NCBI GenBank assembly: GCA_964636675.1
Contig: CAZWUO010000070.1
Location: 1 to 15,657, forward strand
Length of the DNA stretch: 15,657 bases
Reading direction: 5' to 3'
Origin: JALUUH01 sp964636675
GTDB taxonomy: Bacteria; Pseudomonadota; Gammaproteobacteria; S012-40
The notes under the pieces are model-generated. The model was not told the origin of the DNA. It worked only from the letters and a program-made list of their open reading frames with translations, and did no database searches. The position numbers and the translations under genes were made by a program. How positions within the stretch are numbered: the first letter of the stretch is position 1; each line of letters opens with the position of its first letter. This document shows, piece by piece, positions 8,153 to 15,313 of the stretch.

Positions 8153-8157
8153 AAATC

Positions 8158-8445
8158 TTAGATGCTATGGGTATATATGGGCTTGTCTATTGAGTCTAAT
8201 CCGTAAAGTTTTGAGCCGACCAGGTTATCAATAAGGGTTAACGAAAAGGGGTAAGACGTAGAAGAAAGAAATGTCTGTTTATTGTTAACCGGAATCTGCT
8301 GAGTTTGCGGGTCTTCAGGCCAAAGCTGGGTGGATAGAAACAATGTGAAAGCAATCCCTATGACAAATAATACCGTTTTTGCTTTTTCCTTTTGTTCTTT
8401 GTTGATAGTGCGGTAAAAACGAGTGACTTTATCCATTTCGTTCAT
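8158..8445 (-). CDS. Small single-pass membrane protein, unknown function
   Basis: A 95-residue protein I do not recognise. The N-terminal 24 residues are charged (KVTRFYRTINKEQKEKAK). One hydrophobic segment follows (about 25-41, VLFVIGIAFTLFLSTQL), then a polar 50-residue C-terminal part. With positive charges before the segment, the C-terminal part would face the periplasm. It has no cysteines and no recognisable domain. The ATG is preceded by GAGG at 4-bp spacing, supporting a real gene. It is divergent from the DNA glycosylase gene across a gap holding a CRP-type site, and it has no operon partner downstream within 400 bp. It could also be a lineage-specific signal-anchor protein. Confidence 0.6.
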   Translation of the reverse strand: MNEMDKVTRFYRTINKEQKEKAKTVLFVIGIAFTLFLSTQLWPEDPQTQQIPVNNKQTFLSSTSYPFSLTLIDNLVGSKLYGLDSIDKPIYTHSI

Positions 8446-8481
8446 TCTACCTCGTGTTATTGTTGATTTGTTTTGTTCTCA

Positions 8482-8503
8482 GTCCACGGTGTATTTTGTG
8501 GAC
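8482..8503. repeat. Inverted repeat in the divergent gap
   Basis: GTCCAC (8482-8487) and GTGGAC (8498-8503) are perfect reverse complements with a 10-bp spacer, located 37-58 bp before the start codon of the small membrane-protein gene. It could be an operator or a leader hairpin for that gene; the sequence does not decide. Confidence 0.3.
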
Positions 8504-8548
8504 ATCCTTGATTACTTCTAAGTATGATGGACGTTTGCAGCTATTTGA

Positions 8549-8564
8549 TGTGATCATCCTCACA
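8549..8564. promoter_or_regulatory. CRP/Vfr-type binding site
   Basis: TGTGATCATCCTCACA matches the CRP core TGTGA-N6-TCACA at all ten conserved positions. It lies between the divergent small membrane-protein gene and the DNA glycosylase gene. For the glycosylase, a GATGAT -10-like hexamer at 8590-8595 starts 33 bp after the site centre. That is close to a class II arrangement (about -45), with a short leader before the ATG at 8623. A role toward the minus-strand gene is equally possible. Confidence 0.55.
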
Positions 8565-8622
8565 GGTGACTCGAAAATAGCGATATTTTGATGATTTTTT
8601 TTTGCTGGTTAAATCCCTTTCT

Positions 8623-9141
8623 ATGAAGTCTCTCATTGGTTTTTCTCCGTTAGTTAATAGTGATGCACGTGTACTTATTCTTGGCTCTATGCCGAGTGAA
8701 GAGTCCCTTAAGCAAAAAGCGTACTATGCACATCCACGGAATAGTTTTTGGTACATCATGTCCGAGTTATTTGCATTTGATCTGACGCTAAGCTACGAGG
8801 AGCGAGTTGCTCGCTTATTGCGCAATAAAGTGGCTGTTTGGGATGTGCTTAAAACCTGCAAAAGAAAAGGAAGTTTGGATTCGGCGATTGACAGTAAGTC
8901 AGTTATAAACAATGAGTTTGATGTGTTTTACCAGCATTACTCTTTTATAAAATCGATTTTTTTTAATGGTATTAGAGCAGAAGCGGAGTATAACAAGCGT
9001 GTATTGCCACTGCTGAATGACGTGACCAGAAAGTTTCAATCATTTAGGTTGCCTTCAACGAGTCCGGCAATGGCTGCGTTGTCAAAGCAAGAAAAACTTA
9101 AGGCGTGGTCTATTCTAAAGGAATATACCCTTAGCGATTAG
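8623..9141 (+). CDS. DNA-deoxyinosine (hypoxanthine-DNA) glycosylase, UDG superfamily family 6
   Basis: A predicted base-excision repair enzyme that removes hypoxanthine, the product of adenine deamination, from DNA. The family-typical opening GFSPLVNSDARVLILGSMPS includes motif 1 (GSMPS, residues 21-25), followed by YYAHPRNSFW (34-43), whose Asn40 matches the catalytic Asn of family 6. Motif 2 (LPSTSPA) lies at about 143-149. The 172-residue length is usual. I chose the ATG at 8623 because family members begin just before the GF.P segment. A TTG at 8602 would add seven residues (LLVKSLS) and has only T-rich sequence before it. Neither start has a good Shine-Dalgarno. The gene stands alone and converges on the ABC transporter gene with a 10-bp gap and no obvious terminator. 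A CRP-type site lies upstream. Confidence 0.88.
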   Translation: MKSLIGFSPLVNSDARVLILGSMPSEESLKQKAYYAHPRNSFWYIMSELFAFDLTLSYEERVARLLRNKVAVWDVLKTCKRKGSLDSAIDSKSVINNEFDVFYQHYSFIKSIFFNGIRAEAEYNKRVLPLLNDVTRKFQSFRLPSTSPAMAALSKQEKLKAWSILKEYTLSD

Positions 9142-9151
9142 GGTTTAGGTA

Positions 9152-10942
9152 TTATTGCTTTGATTTTTTTAGTTGCAGTTGCCACATATTGAAATAGTTC
9201 TGCTGTTTTTCCAATAAGGCTTGATGGCTACCTTGCTCAACGACTTCCCCCTTCTCAAGTACTAAAATTTCATCTGCATCCACAATCGTAGAAAGTCGAT
9301 GAGCGATAACCAAGGTTGAATGGTTTACGGCGGCGGCGCTGAGTTCGGTTAAAATACTTTGCTCTGAACGTGTGTCTAAGGCGGATGTGGCTTCATCGAA
9401 GACGAGTATCTTTGGCCTTTTTAAGATCACCCTTGCGATGGCGACGCGTTGTTTTTCACCGCCTGAAAGTTTTAGTCCTCTTTCGCCGACTAAAGTGGCG
9501 TAAGCATCCGGCAGACTTTGGATGAAGTCATGGATATTGGCCATTTTAGCGGCTTGATGAATTTCTTCTTCAGTGGCATCCGCCTTTGCATAGGCGAGGT
9601 TATAATAAATGCTTGCGTTAAATAACACGGTATCTTGCGGTACGATGCCAATATGTTGTCTAAGACTATGCTGGGTTACTGCCGAAATATTTTGTCCATC
9701 AATGGTAATCGAGCCTTGGTTTACCTCGTAAAACCGAAATAACAGCCGTGCAATGGTAGATTTCCCCGCACCGCTTGCACCGACAATCGCAATTTTTTTT
9801 CCGGACTTAATGGTAAAGCTAATATTTTTAAGTATTGCGCGCTCTGGTGAATAGGCAAAGGAGACATTATTAAATTTTACTTCGCCAGCTTTTACCCGCA
9901 AATTTTTTGCGCTTTCATGATCCTCGATTTCTGGTTTTTGCTCTAATAAATGAACGAGATTTTCCATATCGGTTAAAGAATATCGAATTTGCCGATAGAT
10001 GATGCCGAGAAACCCCAAGGGGATGAATAACTGTAATAAAAATGCATTGACAAGCACTAGGTCGCCGAGAGTCATGGCACCAATAGCGACTTGGTTTGCC
10101 GCAAAAAACATAACTATCGTCACACCGATCGCAATAATAGCGCCTTGCCCGAAGTTCAGTATTGACATGGAGGTCTGGGTTAAAACGCCGCTATCCTCCC
10201 ATTTTTCTAAATGTTCATCGGTGCGGTTTCTCTCGAGTTTTTCGTTATTAAAATATTTGACTGTTTCATAATTGATCAGGCTATCAATAGCGATGTTATT
10301 CGCATTCGATTCGTGTTTATTCATTTCTTGTCGATGGCTAATACGCCAATTCATCACCGCCAGTGTGAATGCGATATATACAGCGATACATGCAAAAATG
10401 ATCAGGGTAAATATTCCATCATAGGAATAAAGTAAAAACCCCGCGACCATTAATAGCTCCACGATAACGGGGATAATACTAAAGGTGAAATAATTCAATA
10501 ATGAGCTTAGGCTGGTGGCACCGCGTTGCAGGTCTCGGCTGATAGCTCCGGTTTTTCTTTCTAAATGAAAGCGCAAGGACAAATTATGCAGGTGTTCCAT
10601 GGTGAGTATGGTAATTCTGCGCATTGCTCGATAACGCACACGGGTGAATAATACGTCACGCAGTTCGTTGAACAGTGCGCTAGCGATACGCAATGCACCA
10701 TAGATCATGAGCAATAAAACAGGTAATACGAGGGTTTGCTGTAAGCTAATATCTAAGGCATCTACGATGTCGCGCAATACAATGGGGACACCAACATTCG
10801 CAACTTTTGCAAGTATCAAACACAGCAAGGCAATGACGACCCGGCCTCTATATTCCCACAGATAGGGTAGCAATTTTTTTATATTATACCAGTCGTTGCC
10901 GTTGTTACTGGGTGTTTCGGTATATTTAAAGTGCGCGGACAT
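9152..10942 (-). CDS. Atm1/HMT1-type ABC exporter (fused permease and ATPase)
   Basis: A 596-residue half-transporter that works as a homodimer in the inner membrane. The transmembrane domain covers about 35-320, with hydrophobic segments near 35-55, 70-90, 153-172, 175-198, 265-285 and 292-315. The ATPase domain has Walker A GASGAGKS (388-395), Q-loop Gln436, signature LSGGEKQ (492-498), Walker B ILVFDE (512-517) and H-loop His548. The segment NYETVKYFNNE (about 224-234) and the overall layout are typical of the Atm1/ABCB7/HMT1 group, which exports glutathione-linked or Fe-S-related compounds or metals. This makes Atm1 more likely than MsbA or a multidrug exporter; the actual substrate is unknown. 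It lies 32 bp after hemN on the same strand and is probably co-transcribed. The ATG is preceded by CCTCTCTTT with AGGA only about 13 bp upstream, a poor ribosome binding site. Confidence 0.9.
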   Translation of the reverse strand: MSAHFKYTETPSNNGNDWYNIKKLLPYLWEYRGRVVIALLCLILAKVANVGVPIVLRDIVDALDISLQQTLVLPVLLLMIYGALRIASALFNELRDVLFTRVRYRAMRRITILTMEHLHNLSLRFHLERKTGAISRDLQRGATSLSSLLNYFTFSIIPVIVELLMVAGFLLYSYDGIFTLIIFACIAVYIAFTLAVMNWRISHRQEMNKHESNANNIAIDSLINYETVKYFNNEKLERNRTDEHLEKWEDSGVLTQTSMSILNFGQGAIIAIGVTIVMFFAANQVAIGAMTLGDLVLVNAFLLQLFIPLGFLGIIYRQIRYSLTDMENLVHLLEQKPEIEDHESAKNLRVKAGEVKFNNVSFAYSPERAILKNISFTIKSGKKIAIVGASGAGKSTIARLLFRFYEVNQGSITIDGQNISAVTQHSLRQHIGIVPQDTVLFNASIYYNLAYAKADATEEEIHQAAKMANIHDFIQSLPDAYATLVGERGLKLSGGEKQRVAIARVILKRPKILVFDEATSALDTRSEQSILTELSAAAVNHSTLVIAHRLSTIVDADEILVLEKGEVVEQGSHQALLEKQQNYFNMWQLQLKKSKQ

Positions 10943-10974
10943 AAAGAGAGGATATTCCTGATTAAGTCGTCGGT

Positions 10975-12375
10975 TTAAATCACTTTCGAAAAACGTTGTG
11001 TCGTTACATTTCGCAGATAACGATCAAACACCATGCATATATTGCGTATCAATAATCGACCACCTGGCATCACGGTTACCATTTCATCTGTCACCGAAAC
11101 AAGGCCTTCTTGTTCCATCATTTTTAATTCCTGTAATTCAGGCGCAAAATAAGTGTCAAATTGGATATTAAATTGATTTTCTATGTTGTTTTTGGCCACA
11201 CCAAAATGACAAATAAGTTGGGTAATGACTTCACGTCGAAGTACATCATCATTGTCTAACTCAATGCCACGATACACCGGTAATTTGCCAGCATCAATGA
11301 GTTGGTAGTAAGTTTCGAGGTCTTTTACATTTTGGCTATAGGTTTTTCCTATTTGACCAATTGAAGTAATACCTAGCGCGATAAGATCACAATCGGAGTG
11401 CGTTGAATAGCCTTGGAAATTGCGATAAAGCGTGCCTTGGCGTTGGGCGATGGCAAGTTCATCGTCTGGTTTAGCAAAGTGATCCATGCCAATATAAACA
11501 TAACCCGCAGTCGTGAGTTTTTCGATGGTTTGCTGAAGAATAAGCAGTTTTTCTTGTGCGGAGGGTAGATCCGCTTCATTAATACGCCGTTGTGGTTTAA
11601 ACATTTCAGGCAGGTGCGCATAATTGAAAACGGACAAACGATCCGGTGAGGTGTCGATTACCCAATCAATAGTGTTATTAAAGGACGCTGCATTTTGCAA
11701 CGGCAAGCCATAAATTAAATCAATGCTGATAGATTTAAATCCCTGCTTTCGAGCGCTGGTAATAGCCGCTAAAGTGACTTCATTTGGCTGGATACGGTTA
11801 ACTGCTTTTTGCACTTTTGGGTCGATATCTTGAACCCCTAAGCTCAGGCGATTGAAGCCTAACTCCCGGAGTAGTGCAATAGTATCGGCGCTCACTTCGC
11901 GCGGATCAATTTCGATGGAGTATTCACCCTGCGTATCATCCGCTAACGTAAAGTGATCACGTATGACCTGCATGAACTCACGCATCTCAGCGTGATTAAT
12001 AAACGTAGGCGTGCCGCCCCCCCAGTGCAATTGCTCAACGATGCGGTTAGTATCAAAGAGTTTGCTTTGCATCGCGATTTCTTGGTATACGCGATCGAGG
12101 TAGGGGCGCGCTTTGCTACGGTCTTTGGTAACGACTTTGTTGCAGCCGCAATAAAAACAAACGGTATCGCAAAAAGGAATATGAAAATATAACGATAAGG
12201 GAGTTGCTGCGGTTGCAGCGCGGCTTATTTCATTGGTTTTTGCGCAATGCTGGGTATATTGTTCTGCGCCAAATTGTTCGTTGAATTGCACTGCCGTGGG
12301 ATAAGATGTATATCTTGGACCTGCTTTATCATGTCGTTTAATAAGTTCAAGATCGAAAATAATAGATTGGTCCAT
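10975..12375 (-). CDS. hemN: Oxygen-independent coproporphyrinogen III oxidase
   Basis: A radical-SAM enzyme that decarboxylates coproporphyrinogen III to protoporphyrinogen IX without oxygen, in cytoplasmic haem synthesis. The 466-residue length fits true HemN, as does the N-terminal PRYTSYPTA (20-28), absent from the shorter HemW-type paralogues. The 4Fe-4S/SAM motif CDTVCFYCGC gives C69, C73, C76 and the HemN-typical fourth Cys, C78. GGGTPT (119-124), EIDPREV and GLQ/GVQD-type segments follow, and the HemN C-terminal domain is complete to the end. The ATG has AGGA 7 bp upstream. It is divergent from dapF across 150 bp with a -10 box and a weak FNR/Anr-like box, in line with the oxygen control usual for this gene. 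The Atm1-type exporter follows in the same direction. Confidence 0.97.
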   Translation of the reverse strand: MDQSIIFDLELIKRHDKAGPRYTSYPTAVQFNEQFGAEQYTQHCAKTNEISRAATAATPLSLYFHIPFCDTVCFYCGCNKVVTKDRSKARPYLDRVYQEIAMQSKLFDTNRIVEQLHWGGGTPTFINHAEMREFMQVIRDHFTLADDTQGEYSIEIDPREVSADTIALLRELGFNRLSLGVQDIDPKVQKAVNRIQPNEVTLAAITSARKQGFKSISIDLIYGLPLQNAASFNNTIDWVIDTSPDRLSVFNYAHLPEMFKPQRRINEADLPSAQEKLLILQQTIEKLTTAGYVYIGMDHFAKPDDELAIAQRQGTLYRNFQGYSTHSDCDLIALGITSIGQIGKTYSQNVKDLETYYQLIDAGKLPVYRGIELDNDDVLRREVITQLICHFGVAKNNIENQFNIQFDTYFAPELQELKMMEQEGLVSVTDEMVTVMPGGRLLIRNICMVFDRYLRNVTTQRFSKVI

Positions 12376-12414
12376 AAAAATTTCCTGACAAAGATGATGT
12401 ATATTTCGCCATGG

Positions 12415-12420
12415 ATTATA
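12415..12420 (-). promoter_or_regulatory. Candidate -10 box for hemN
   Basis: Read on the minus strand this is a perfect TATAAT, 40 bp before the hemN start codon. The 17-bp-spaced -35 position reads TGGCGA (3/6), so the promoter probably needs an activator. Confidence 0.45.
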
Positions 12421-12432
12421 ATGTTAATTGCG

Positions 12433-12438
12433 TATAAT
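12433..12438 (+). promoter_or_regulatory. Candidate -10 box for dapF
   Basis: A perfect TATAAT on the plus strand, 87 bp before the dapF start. No good -35 lies 16-18 bp upstream. It overlaps the FNR-like box, and its first base is 13 bp from the end of the opposing hemN -10 box, so the two promoters would compete for the same DNA. Confidence 0.4.
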
Positions 12439-12447
12439 CGCCATCAA
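12434..12447 (-). promoter_or_regulatory. Weak FNR/Anr-like box upstream of hemN
   Basis: On the minus strand TTGATGGCGATTAT matches the FNR/Anr consensus TTGAT-N4-ATCAA at 8 of 10 positions (first arm perfect, second arm 3/5). Its centre lies about 32 bp upstream of the start predicted from the hemN TATAAT, not the classical 41.5 bp, which lowers confidence. Confidence 0.35.
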
Positions 12448-12525
12448 ACTTTTTAAATAGCGGGTGTTCAAAGTGCTTGAAGCAGTCCGGTCTTTCCATT
12501 AAATAGACAAGGTAATCAATCATTT

Positions 12526-13398
12526 ATGCGAGTTAAATTTTCAAAAATGCAGGGTCTAGGCAATGACTTTGTGGTCATAAATGCGATAAATCAAAAATTA
12601 TTATTAACGCCTGAACAGATTAAATTTATCGCCAATCGGCATTTTGGGGTCGGTTGCGATCAGTTATTATTGGTTGAATCGCCGGAGTCAGCAGATGCTG
12701 AATTCAAATATCGCATATTTAATGCGGATGGTCATGAGGTGGAGCAGTGTGGCAATGGGGCGCGTTGTTTTGCTCGATTTGTTATCGATAAAGGTTTGAG
12801 TAAAAATACCCGGATCGGCGTAGAGACCAATACGGGGAAAATCGTTTTGCAGCTGATGGATGATGATCAGGTACTCGTTGATATGGGGGTACCGGAACTT
12901 GCCCCGGATAAAATCCCCTTTATTGCCGAAACTCCAGCGTCCGCTTATCCAATTGAAGTCACAGATTTAGATAAGCAAATCCAGCAATTGACGGTTGGGG
13001 CAGTGTCCATGGGCAACCCCCATGTGGTATTAACTGTTGCTGATGTGGCCCATGCCCCTATCGAAGTATTTGGCCCATTATTAGAAAGTCATCCGCGGTT
13101 TCCCCAAAAAGTCAATGTGGGCTTTATGCAAGTTGTTGATCGGGAACATATAATGCTTCGTGTTTTTGAGCGGGGTGTGGGTGAGACCTTGGCTTGCGGT
13201 ACTGGGGCGTGCGCGGCAGTCGTGGTTGGTATCGAGCAAGGAGTGCTCAATTCCAAGGTTGAGGTGAGTTTGCCCGGTGGGGTTTTGCGTATTCAATGGG
13301 AAGGTGATGGACATACTGTCAAAATGCAAGGGCCAGCGGTTCAGGTTTTTGATGGTGAACTGTTGTTGCCTAATATTTTGCCAGTCATTGGTGAATAG
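12526..13398 (+). CDS. dapF: Diaminopimelate epimerase
   Basis: Converts LL- to meso-diaminopimelate, the precursor of lysine and of peptidoglycan cross-links, in the cytoplasm without a cofactor. The 290-residue length is usual at about 275-290. Both catalytic cysteines are present: C75 in EQCGNGARCFARF and C224 in ACGTGACA. The opening KMQGLGNDFVV, the FNADG segment and MGNPHVV complete the two pseudo-symmetric halves. The ATG is the family start; AAGG lies about 13 bp upstream, a weak ribosome binding site. It is followed after a 108-bp gap by the DUF484 gene, a conserved gammaproteobacterial pair. The usual upstream partner lysA is absent here and hemN lies divergently in its place. Confidence 0.97.
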   Translation: MRVKFSKMQGLGNDFVVINAINQKLLLTPEQIKFIANRHFGVGCDQLLLVESPESADAEFKYRIFNADGHEVEQCGNGARCFARFVIDKGLSKNTRIGVETNTGKIVLQLMDDDQVLVDMGVPELAPDKIPFIAETPASAYPIEVTDLDKQIQQLTVGAVSMGNPHVVLTVADVAHAPIEVFGPLLESHPRFPQKVNVGFMQVVDREHIMLRVFERGVGETLACGTGACAAVVVGIEQGVLNSKVEVSLPGGVLRIQWEGDGHTVKMQGPAVQVFDGELLLPNILPVIGE

Positions 13399-13467
13399 TT
13401 TGCCCGCCAATCATTCGTCAGTATGCCATTGACGTGGTGCTAACAAGCACGTTAATGTCGCCAAACG

Positions 13468-13473
13468 TATAAT
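13468..13473 (+). promoter_or_regulatory. Candidate -10 box for the DUF484 gene
   Basis: A perfect TATAAT, predicting transcription from about 13480. That lies downstream of an in-frame GTG (13474) but upstream of the ATG at 13507, and so supports the ATG as start. No matching -35 is seen; the spaced position reads aagcac. A short hairpin GTGCT-aaca-AGCAC lies at 13437-13450. Confidence 0.35.
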
Positions 13474-13506
13474 GTGGAATTAAGTAGTATTAAGGATAGT
13501 AGACGC

Positions 13507-14205
13507 ATGACAATTCAAGTGCCATCAAGTGAAAAAAAACCAAAAAGTACGATTGCGCCAAAAGATGTCATCGATTTTCTTCGGCATAACGATGATTTTT
13601 TTGTAGAGAATGCGCAGTTATTGAAAGATTTAACCATTCCCCATTCCAATCATGGTGTGGTTTCGCTAATCGAACGTCAGGTTGCATTGCTGCGTAGCGA
13701 AAACAAGGATCTGCGCAATAAAATCAAAGAGCTCGTCGACATTGCAAACGAAAACGATCAGTTAATGTTGAAGCTACACCAGGTTAGTACTGAATTGGTG
13801 AAAGCAAAAAACATCGATGAATACTTATCAATTATCAATGAACGTTTGTTGGTAGATTTTAAAGCCGAAGCCGTCGTGATTAAATTAATCGGAGAGTTTA
13901 AAGCCTCTCGCGCAGATGTGTTAGTGCAGCGGGATGCCAAAAGTCTAAAATATTTTGCTTCTATTCTTAAACAAGGAAAACCTATTTGTGGTCGCTTTAA
14001 TCAGCAACAATTAGAATCTCTGTTTGGCAATAAGGTTGAAAATATTAAATCGATGGCCTTTGTGCCTATTATGAATGCAGATAAAGCAATGGGCTTTTTT
14101 GCCGTTGCAAGCAACGATCAAGACCGATTTAAAGCGGGTATAAGCACCGTCTTTCTAAATCAGTTAGCAGAAATCGCGTCGGCTGCGTTACACCGTTTTT
14201 TTTAA
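13507..14205 (+). CDS. DUF484 family protein
   Basis: A 232-residue cytoplasmic protein of the DUF484 family, of unknown function. The family is usually encoded between dapF and the recombinase gene xerC in gammaproteobacteria. The N-terminal signature is present (DVIDFLRHNDDFF, about 19-31, then VVSLIERQVALLRSEN, about 52-67). It leads into a Leu-rich coiled-coil-like helix (about 56-100) and a GAF-like alpha/beta domain (about 100-230) ending in ASAALHRFF. AAGGA about 10 bp before the ATG and an overlapping -10 box upstream support this start. A GTG at 13474 would add 11 residues. No xerC follows: the next gene is convergent, 16 bp on, and belongs to an unrelated cassette. It may be regulatory through ligand binding by the GAF-like part (inference). 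Confidence 0.9.
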   Translation: MTIQVPSSEKKPKSTIAPKDVIDFLRHNDDFFVENAQLLKDLTIPHSNHGVVSLIERQVALLRSENKDLRNKIKELVDIANENDQLMLKLHQVSTELVKAKNIDEYLSIINERLLVDFKAEAVVIKLIGEFKASRADVLVQRDAKSLKYFASILKQGKPICGRFNQQQLESLFGNKVENIKSMAFVPIMNADKAMGFFAVASNDQDRFKAGISTVFLNQLAEIASAALHRFF

Positions 14206-14221
14206 ATACTTGCAAGATCTC

Positions 14222-14611
14222 TTAATCTCTCAGCACACTGAAATTCGTCGTTGATTCTTTAAACAAAGCCTTCGCATTTTTATAAATATTGCTGGAGAAA
14301 AACTCTTCTTTAATTTCCGTGCTGGGAAAGCCAAACATCGCTAACATATTTACACTTTCTCGTTCATCATTGCTATGAACAACTTCCGATATTCTATATT
14401 CTTTCAATACAATAATGCCGAGTCTGTGCATTAGCGGATGGATTGCATTTCGATACTCTCGATATTTTTCTTCATCAGTAATTTTTAGTGCGAATATAAG
14501 TTCAACCATGTTCTCATCCTTTTCGTTGGTGGCAGCGTGAGCATAGAAAGTTGTATTCATCACCAGTAGAATGTAAATCAGCTGATGAAATATTGCGCGA
14601 TATTTCATCAT
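14222..14611 (-). CDS. Exported DUF1330-like protein
   Basis: A 129-residue protein. The N-terminus (MMKYRAIFHQLIYILLVMN...AHA) reads as a signal peptide with cleavage after residue 26 or so. The remaining part follows the pattern of DUF1330-type dimeric alpha-beta barrels: a strand MVELIFALKI, DEEKYREYR helix, a Gly-containing turn, a strand LAMFGFPS, and the SSNIYKNAKALF helix. The start is at 14611, 1 bp after the tautomerase stop, with AAGG 8 bp upstream. A second ATG follows directly at 14608, and a longer frame from 14695 would overlap the tautomerase gene and lose the signal peptide. It is the last gene of the MarR cassette. Function is unknown. Export is unusual for this fold, whose usual members look cytosolic. 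Confidence 0.7.
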   Translation of the reverse strand: MMKYRAIFHQLIYILLVMNTTFYAHAATNEKDENMVELIFALKITDEEKYREYRNAIHPLMHRLGIIVLKEYRISEVVHSNDERESVNMLAMFGFPSTEIKEEFFSSNIYKNAKALFKESTTNFSVLRD

Positions 14612-14612
14612 C

Positions 14613-14816
14613 CTAAAAACCTTGTTTTCTTCGCTCGGTGACTTGCTCGCCAGCGATTCCCCAATTGTCTGTATCGATCTCATCGATGATGACAATAGTA
14701 GTTTCTGGATTTTTTCCCAATACCTCTTTTAATAATATTGTTACACCGTTTATTAATCGGGCCTTCTCTTCTTTGGTGACGCTATCTTTGGTGATTTTTA
14801 TATTCACATATGGCAT
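14613..14816 (-). CDS. 4-oxalocrotonate tautomerase-like protein
   Basis: A 67-residue subunit of the tautomerase superfamily, which forms hexamers or dimers and uses an N-terminal proline as general base in keto-enol tautomerisation. After removal of the initiator Met, Pro1 is exposed (MPYVNIKIT). The EEKARLINGVTILLKEVLGK helix and the DEIDTDNWGIAGE segment match the subgroup annotated as 4-OT family. Arg11 of the classical 4-OT (catechol pathway) is Ser here, so the true substrate may differ. GAGGGG lies 9 bp before the ATG. The gene lies 15 bp after the NTF2-like gene and 1 bp before the DUF1330-like gene. Confidence 0.88.
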   Translation of the reverse strand: MPYVNIKITKDSVTKEEKARLINGVTILLKEVLGKNPETTIVIIDEIDTDNWGIAGEQVTERRKQGF

Positions 14817-14831
14817 TAAATTTTCCCCTCG

Positions 14832-15299
14832 CTATTTGCCCGAAACTATTCCCTGGTACTGCCTTAGCAATTCGGGATTATCGATTGATCCATGGTGATG
14901 AAGTTGTTGCCATCTATCACCCTTTATCCGATATGTTCGACTGGTACGAATTGCAAGATCAATTTTGTTATTGCCTTGCTGAACATAGCCTCGCTCGCGT
15001 CCGACGGCGATAAACATTTCGCTCGATTGATGTATCGAATAATCATAAAACTCCACATAAATTTTAGTTCCACCTCCGAAAATACGTTCATAAACCGACT
15101 GGATGGAGTTCCATCCTCGCTTCACTCCGCCTAAAGGATTTGACATGCTACTTTCTTCATCTCTTCCCCAATTAGATGCCATTAATTCTAAATCGCCTGT
15201 GTTGAACGCACGATAAAATTCAGTGAGTGCGTATTCAGGGTGAGAAAATTCGATTTCAGTAGTGGCTAATCCATTTATTGCTATTTCGGTTGGTAACAT
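14832..15299 (-). CDS. NTF2/SnoaL-like protein
   Basis: A 155-residue protein of the NTF2/SnoaL-like (DUF4440/YybH-type) fold. Many members are small enzymes (polyketide cyclases, ketosteroid isomerases, dehydratases) or ligand binders; the function here is unknown. Typical pieces are EFYRAFNTGDLELMASNW (helix 1 and the following turn), GWNSIQSVYERIFGG, the beta strands IYVEFYDYSIH and MFIAVGRERGYV, and TSRTYRIKGDRWQQLHHHGSID at the end. I chose the ATG at 15299, which has TAGGA 5 bp upstream. A longer frame from 15326 would begin inside the inverted repeat and has no ribosome binding site. It is the first gene after the MarR regulator (45-bp gap) and is followed by the tautomerase gene after 15 bp. 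Confidence 0.75.
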   Translation of the reverse strand: MLPTEIAINGLATTEIEFSHPEYALTEFYRAFNTGDLELMASNWGRDEESSMSNPLGGVKRGWNSIQSVYERIFGGGTKIYVEFYDYSIHQSSEMFIAVGRERGYVQQGNNKIDLAIRTSRTYRIKGDRWQQLHHHGSIDNPELLRQYQGIVSGK

Positions 15300-15313
15300 G
15301 TTTTTCCTATTAT

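Larger units (their letters stand above)
7747..8157. other. Gene-free stretch (411 bp)
   Basis: This is the gap between the start of the TPR-barrel gene and the stop of the small membrane-protein gene, both on the minus strand. It holds a candidate minus-strand promoter, a 7-bp inverted repeat and a weak terminator-like hairpin, listed separately. A 32-codon plus-strand reading frame (ATG 8049 to TGA 8147) is open but has no convincing ribosome binding site and no similarity I recognise. I see no tRNA-like or riboswitch-like fold. Confidence 0.5.

Noticed and set aside
13437..13450. Hairpin GTGCT-aaca-AGCAC after dapF as a terminator
   Set aside because: No T-run follows, the stem is 5 bp, and it competes with an alternative ACGTG/CACGT pairing.
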